A stretch of DNA of 5,394 nt from Planctomycetia bacterium. GTDB taxonomy: Bacteria; Planctomycetota; Phycisphaerae; Phycisphaerales; SM1A02. The stretch covers positions 1-5,394 of the forward strand of contig SYGQ01000156.1 of NCBI GenBank assembly GCA_005799475.1, read 5' to 3'. A program made the position numbers and the translations under genes. Positions 4,814 through 5,394 of the stretch are shown here, piece by piece. A model generated the notes under the pieces. It did no database searches. It was given only the letters and a program-made list of their open reading frames with translations, and was not told the DNA's origin. Numbering within the stretch: the stretch's first letter is position 1; the number at the start of each line of letters is the position of its first letter.

Positions 4814-5394
4814 GGTCGTCCCGCAGCCACTGCGGCGCGCGCGCCAGTGCTGGCAGTTCGCGCCGCAGACAGCGTCTCCTTGATCGCGTCAACGACGCTG
4901 CTCACATCCTCGTCGGTCATGTCAGGGAAGCACGGCAGCGTGCAGATGCGCTCGGAGTTCCACTCGGTGTTGGGCAGGCGACCCACCCAGTGCGGCCGGT
5001 TCTCGCGGTACCAGCGCTGCGTGTGCGCGGCGAGGAAGTGGATGCCGGTGCCAATGTTTCGGGACTTGAGGCCGTCCATGAAGGACTGTCGGTCGATGCC
5101 GCAGCGTTGCGGGTCGACGCGCACGACAACGAGGTGCCTCGCGTGACGGTGCGGCCACGGCGGATCGGCAAGGGGCGTGATGCCGTCGATCCCAGCGAGT
5201 GCGCGCCGGTACGACGCGGCGATCTCGTCGCGGCGCGCGATGAACGAGTCGAGCCTCGGCAGTTGGCGCAGTGCGAGCACCGCGTTCATGTCGGGCATGT
5301 TCTGCTTGAAGCCGGGCTCCTGCACTTCGGCTTGCGGAGATCGTCCCTGCTGGCGCCGCTCGTTCGCGTCGACGGCGAGTCCGTGGAAGCGCAG
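4810..5394 (-). CDS. arnB: ArnB, UDP-4-amino-4-deoxy-L-arabinose aminotransferase (5' part beyond the window)
   Basis: ArnB is a PLP-dependent aminotransferase of the DegT/DnrJ/EryC1 family. It transfers an amino group from glutamate to UDP-Ara4O, giving UDP-L-Ara4N. Only the C-terminal 194 residues are here, about half of the usual 380 or so; the PLP-binding lysine lies beyond the window. The visible part begins LRFHGLAVDANERRQQGRSP, which is the family segment just after that lysine region. It continues with GFKQNMPDMNAVLALRQL, IGTGIHFLAAHTQRWYRE and PNTEWNSERICTLPCFPDMT, all nearly identical to E. coli ArnB. The last 20 or so residues (Ala/Arg-rich) are an extension. The gene ends in an ATGA overlap with arnC, so the two are probably translated together. 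It is an open partial gene with no sign of damage. Confidence 0.96.
   Translation of the reverse strand: MRFHGLAVDANERRQQGRSPQAEVQEPGFKQNMPDMNAVLALRQLPRLDSFIARRDEIAASYRRALAGIDGITPLADPPWPHRHARHLVVVRVDPQRCGIDRQSFMDGLKSRNIGTGIHFLAAHTQRWYRENRPHWVGRLPNTEWNSERICTLPCFPDMTDEDVSSVVDAIKETLSAARTASTGARAAVAAGRP

Noticed and set aside
4217..5146. Long plus-strand open frame of 309 codons
   Set aside because: It is antisense to the conserved arnC and arnB and spans their junction; a high-GC shadow frame.
1..5394. tRNA, rRNA or riboswitch genes
   Set aside because: Apart from the 517-793 spacer the window is almost fully coding, and I found no cloverleaf or recognisable RNA motif in that spacer.

Overview
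The window is high-GC and Gram-negative in character. Most of it is one minus-strand operon for 4-amino-4-deoxy-L-arabinose (L-Ara4N) modification of lipid A, the pathway behind resistance to polymyxin and cationic peptides. Read right to left, the order is arnB (3' part, cut by the window edge), arnC, arnA and arnD (5' part, cut by the other edge). This is the E. coli order. arnB and arnC overlap by ATGA, and arnC and arnA are 14 nt apart. The proteins are very close to the enterobacterial ones and keep the catalytic residues. The sequence does not fix the taxon: the operon implies a lipid A producer, and neither the high GC nor the AbiEi/DUF559 gene decides between proteobacteria and other diderms such as planctomycete relatives.

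The unusual part is between arnA and arnD. In a compact operon these genes should nearly touch, and the sequence suggests they once did: arnA stop, 9 nt, arnD GTG. Here about 1.27 kb separates them, carrying a gene on the opposite (+) strand. That gene encodes a stand-alone protein with an AbiEi-like winged-helix N-terminus and a C-terminal DUF559/Vsr-like PD-(D/E)XK nuclease domain. It is nested in repeats. A 24-bp direct repeat (22/24 matches) carrying the arnA stop codon lies at each outer edge (524-547 and 1783-1806). Inside that are two nearly identical 50-bp copies, in direct orientation, of a palindrome with 16-bp perfect arms (630-679 and 1720-1769). A 16-bp tandem array (557-628) adjoins the left palindrome. 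The simplest reading is a small nuclease-bearing cassette inserted at the arnA/arnD junction with duplication of the target.

In the pathway, ArnA oxidatively decarboxylates UDP-glucuronate to UDP-Ara4O. ArnB transaminates this to UDP-L-Ara4N. The formyltransferase half of ArnA then N-formylates it. ArnC transfers formyl-Ara4N to undecaprenyl phosphate, and ArnD removes the formyl group before flipping and ArnT transfer to lipid A. No arnT, arnE or arnF lies in the window; they may lie beyond position 1. The cassette makes arnD head-to-head with the nuclease gene and probably cuts its translational coupling to arnA.
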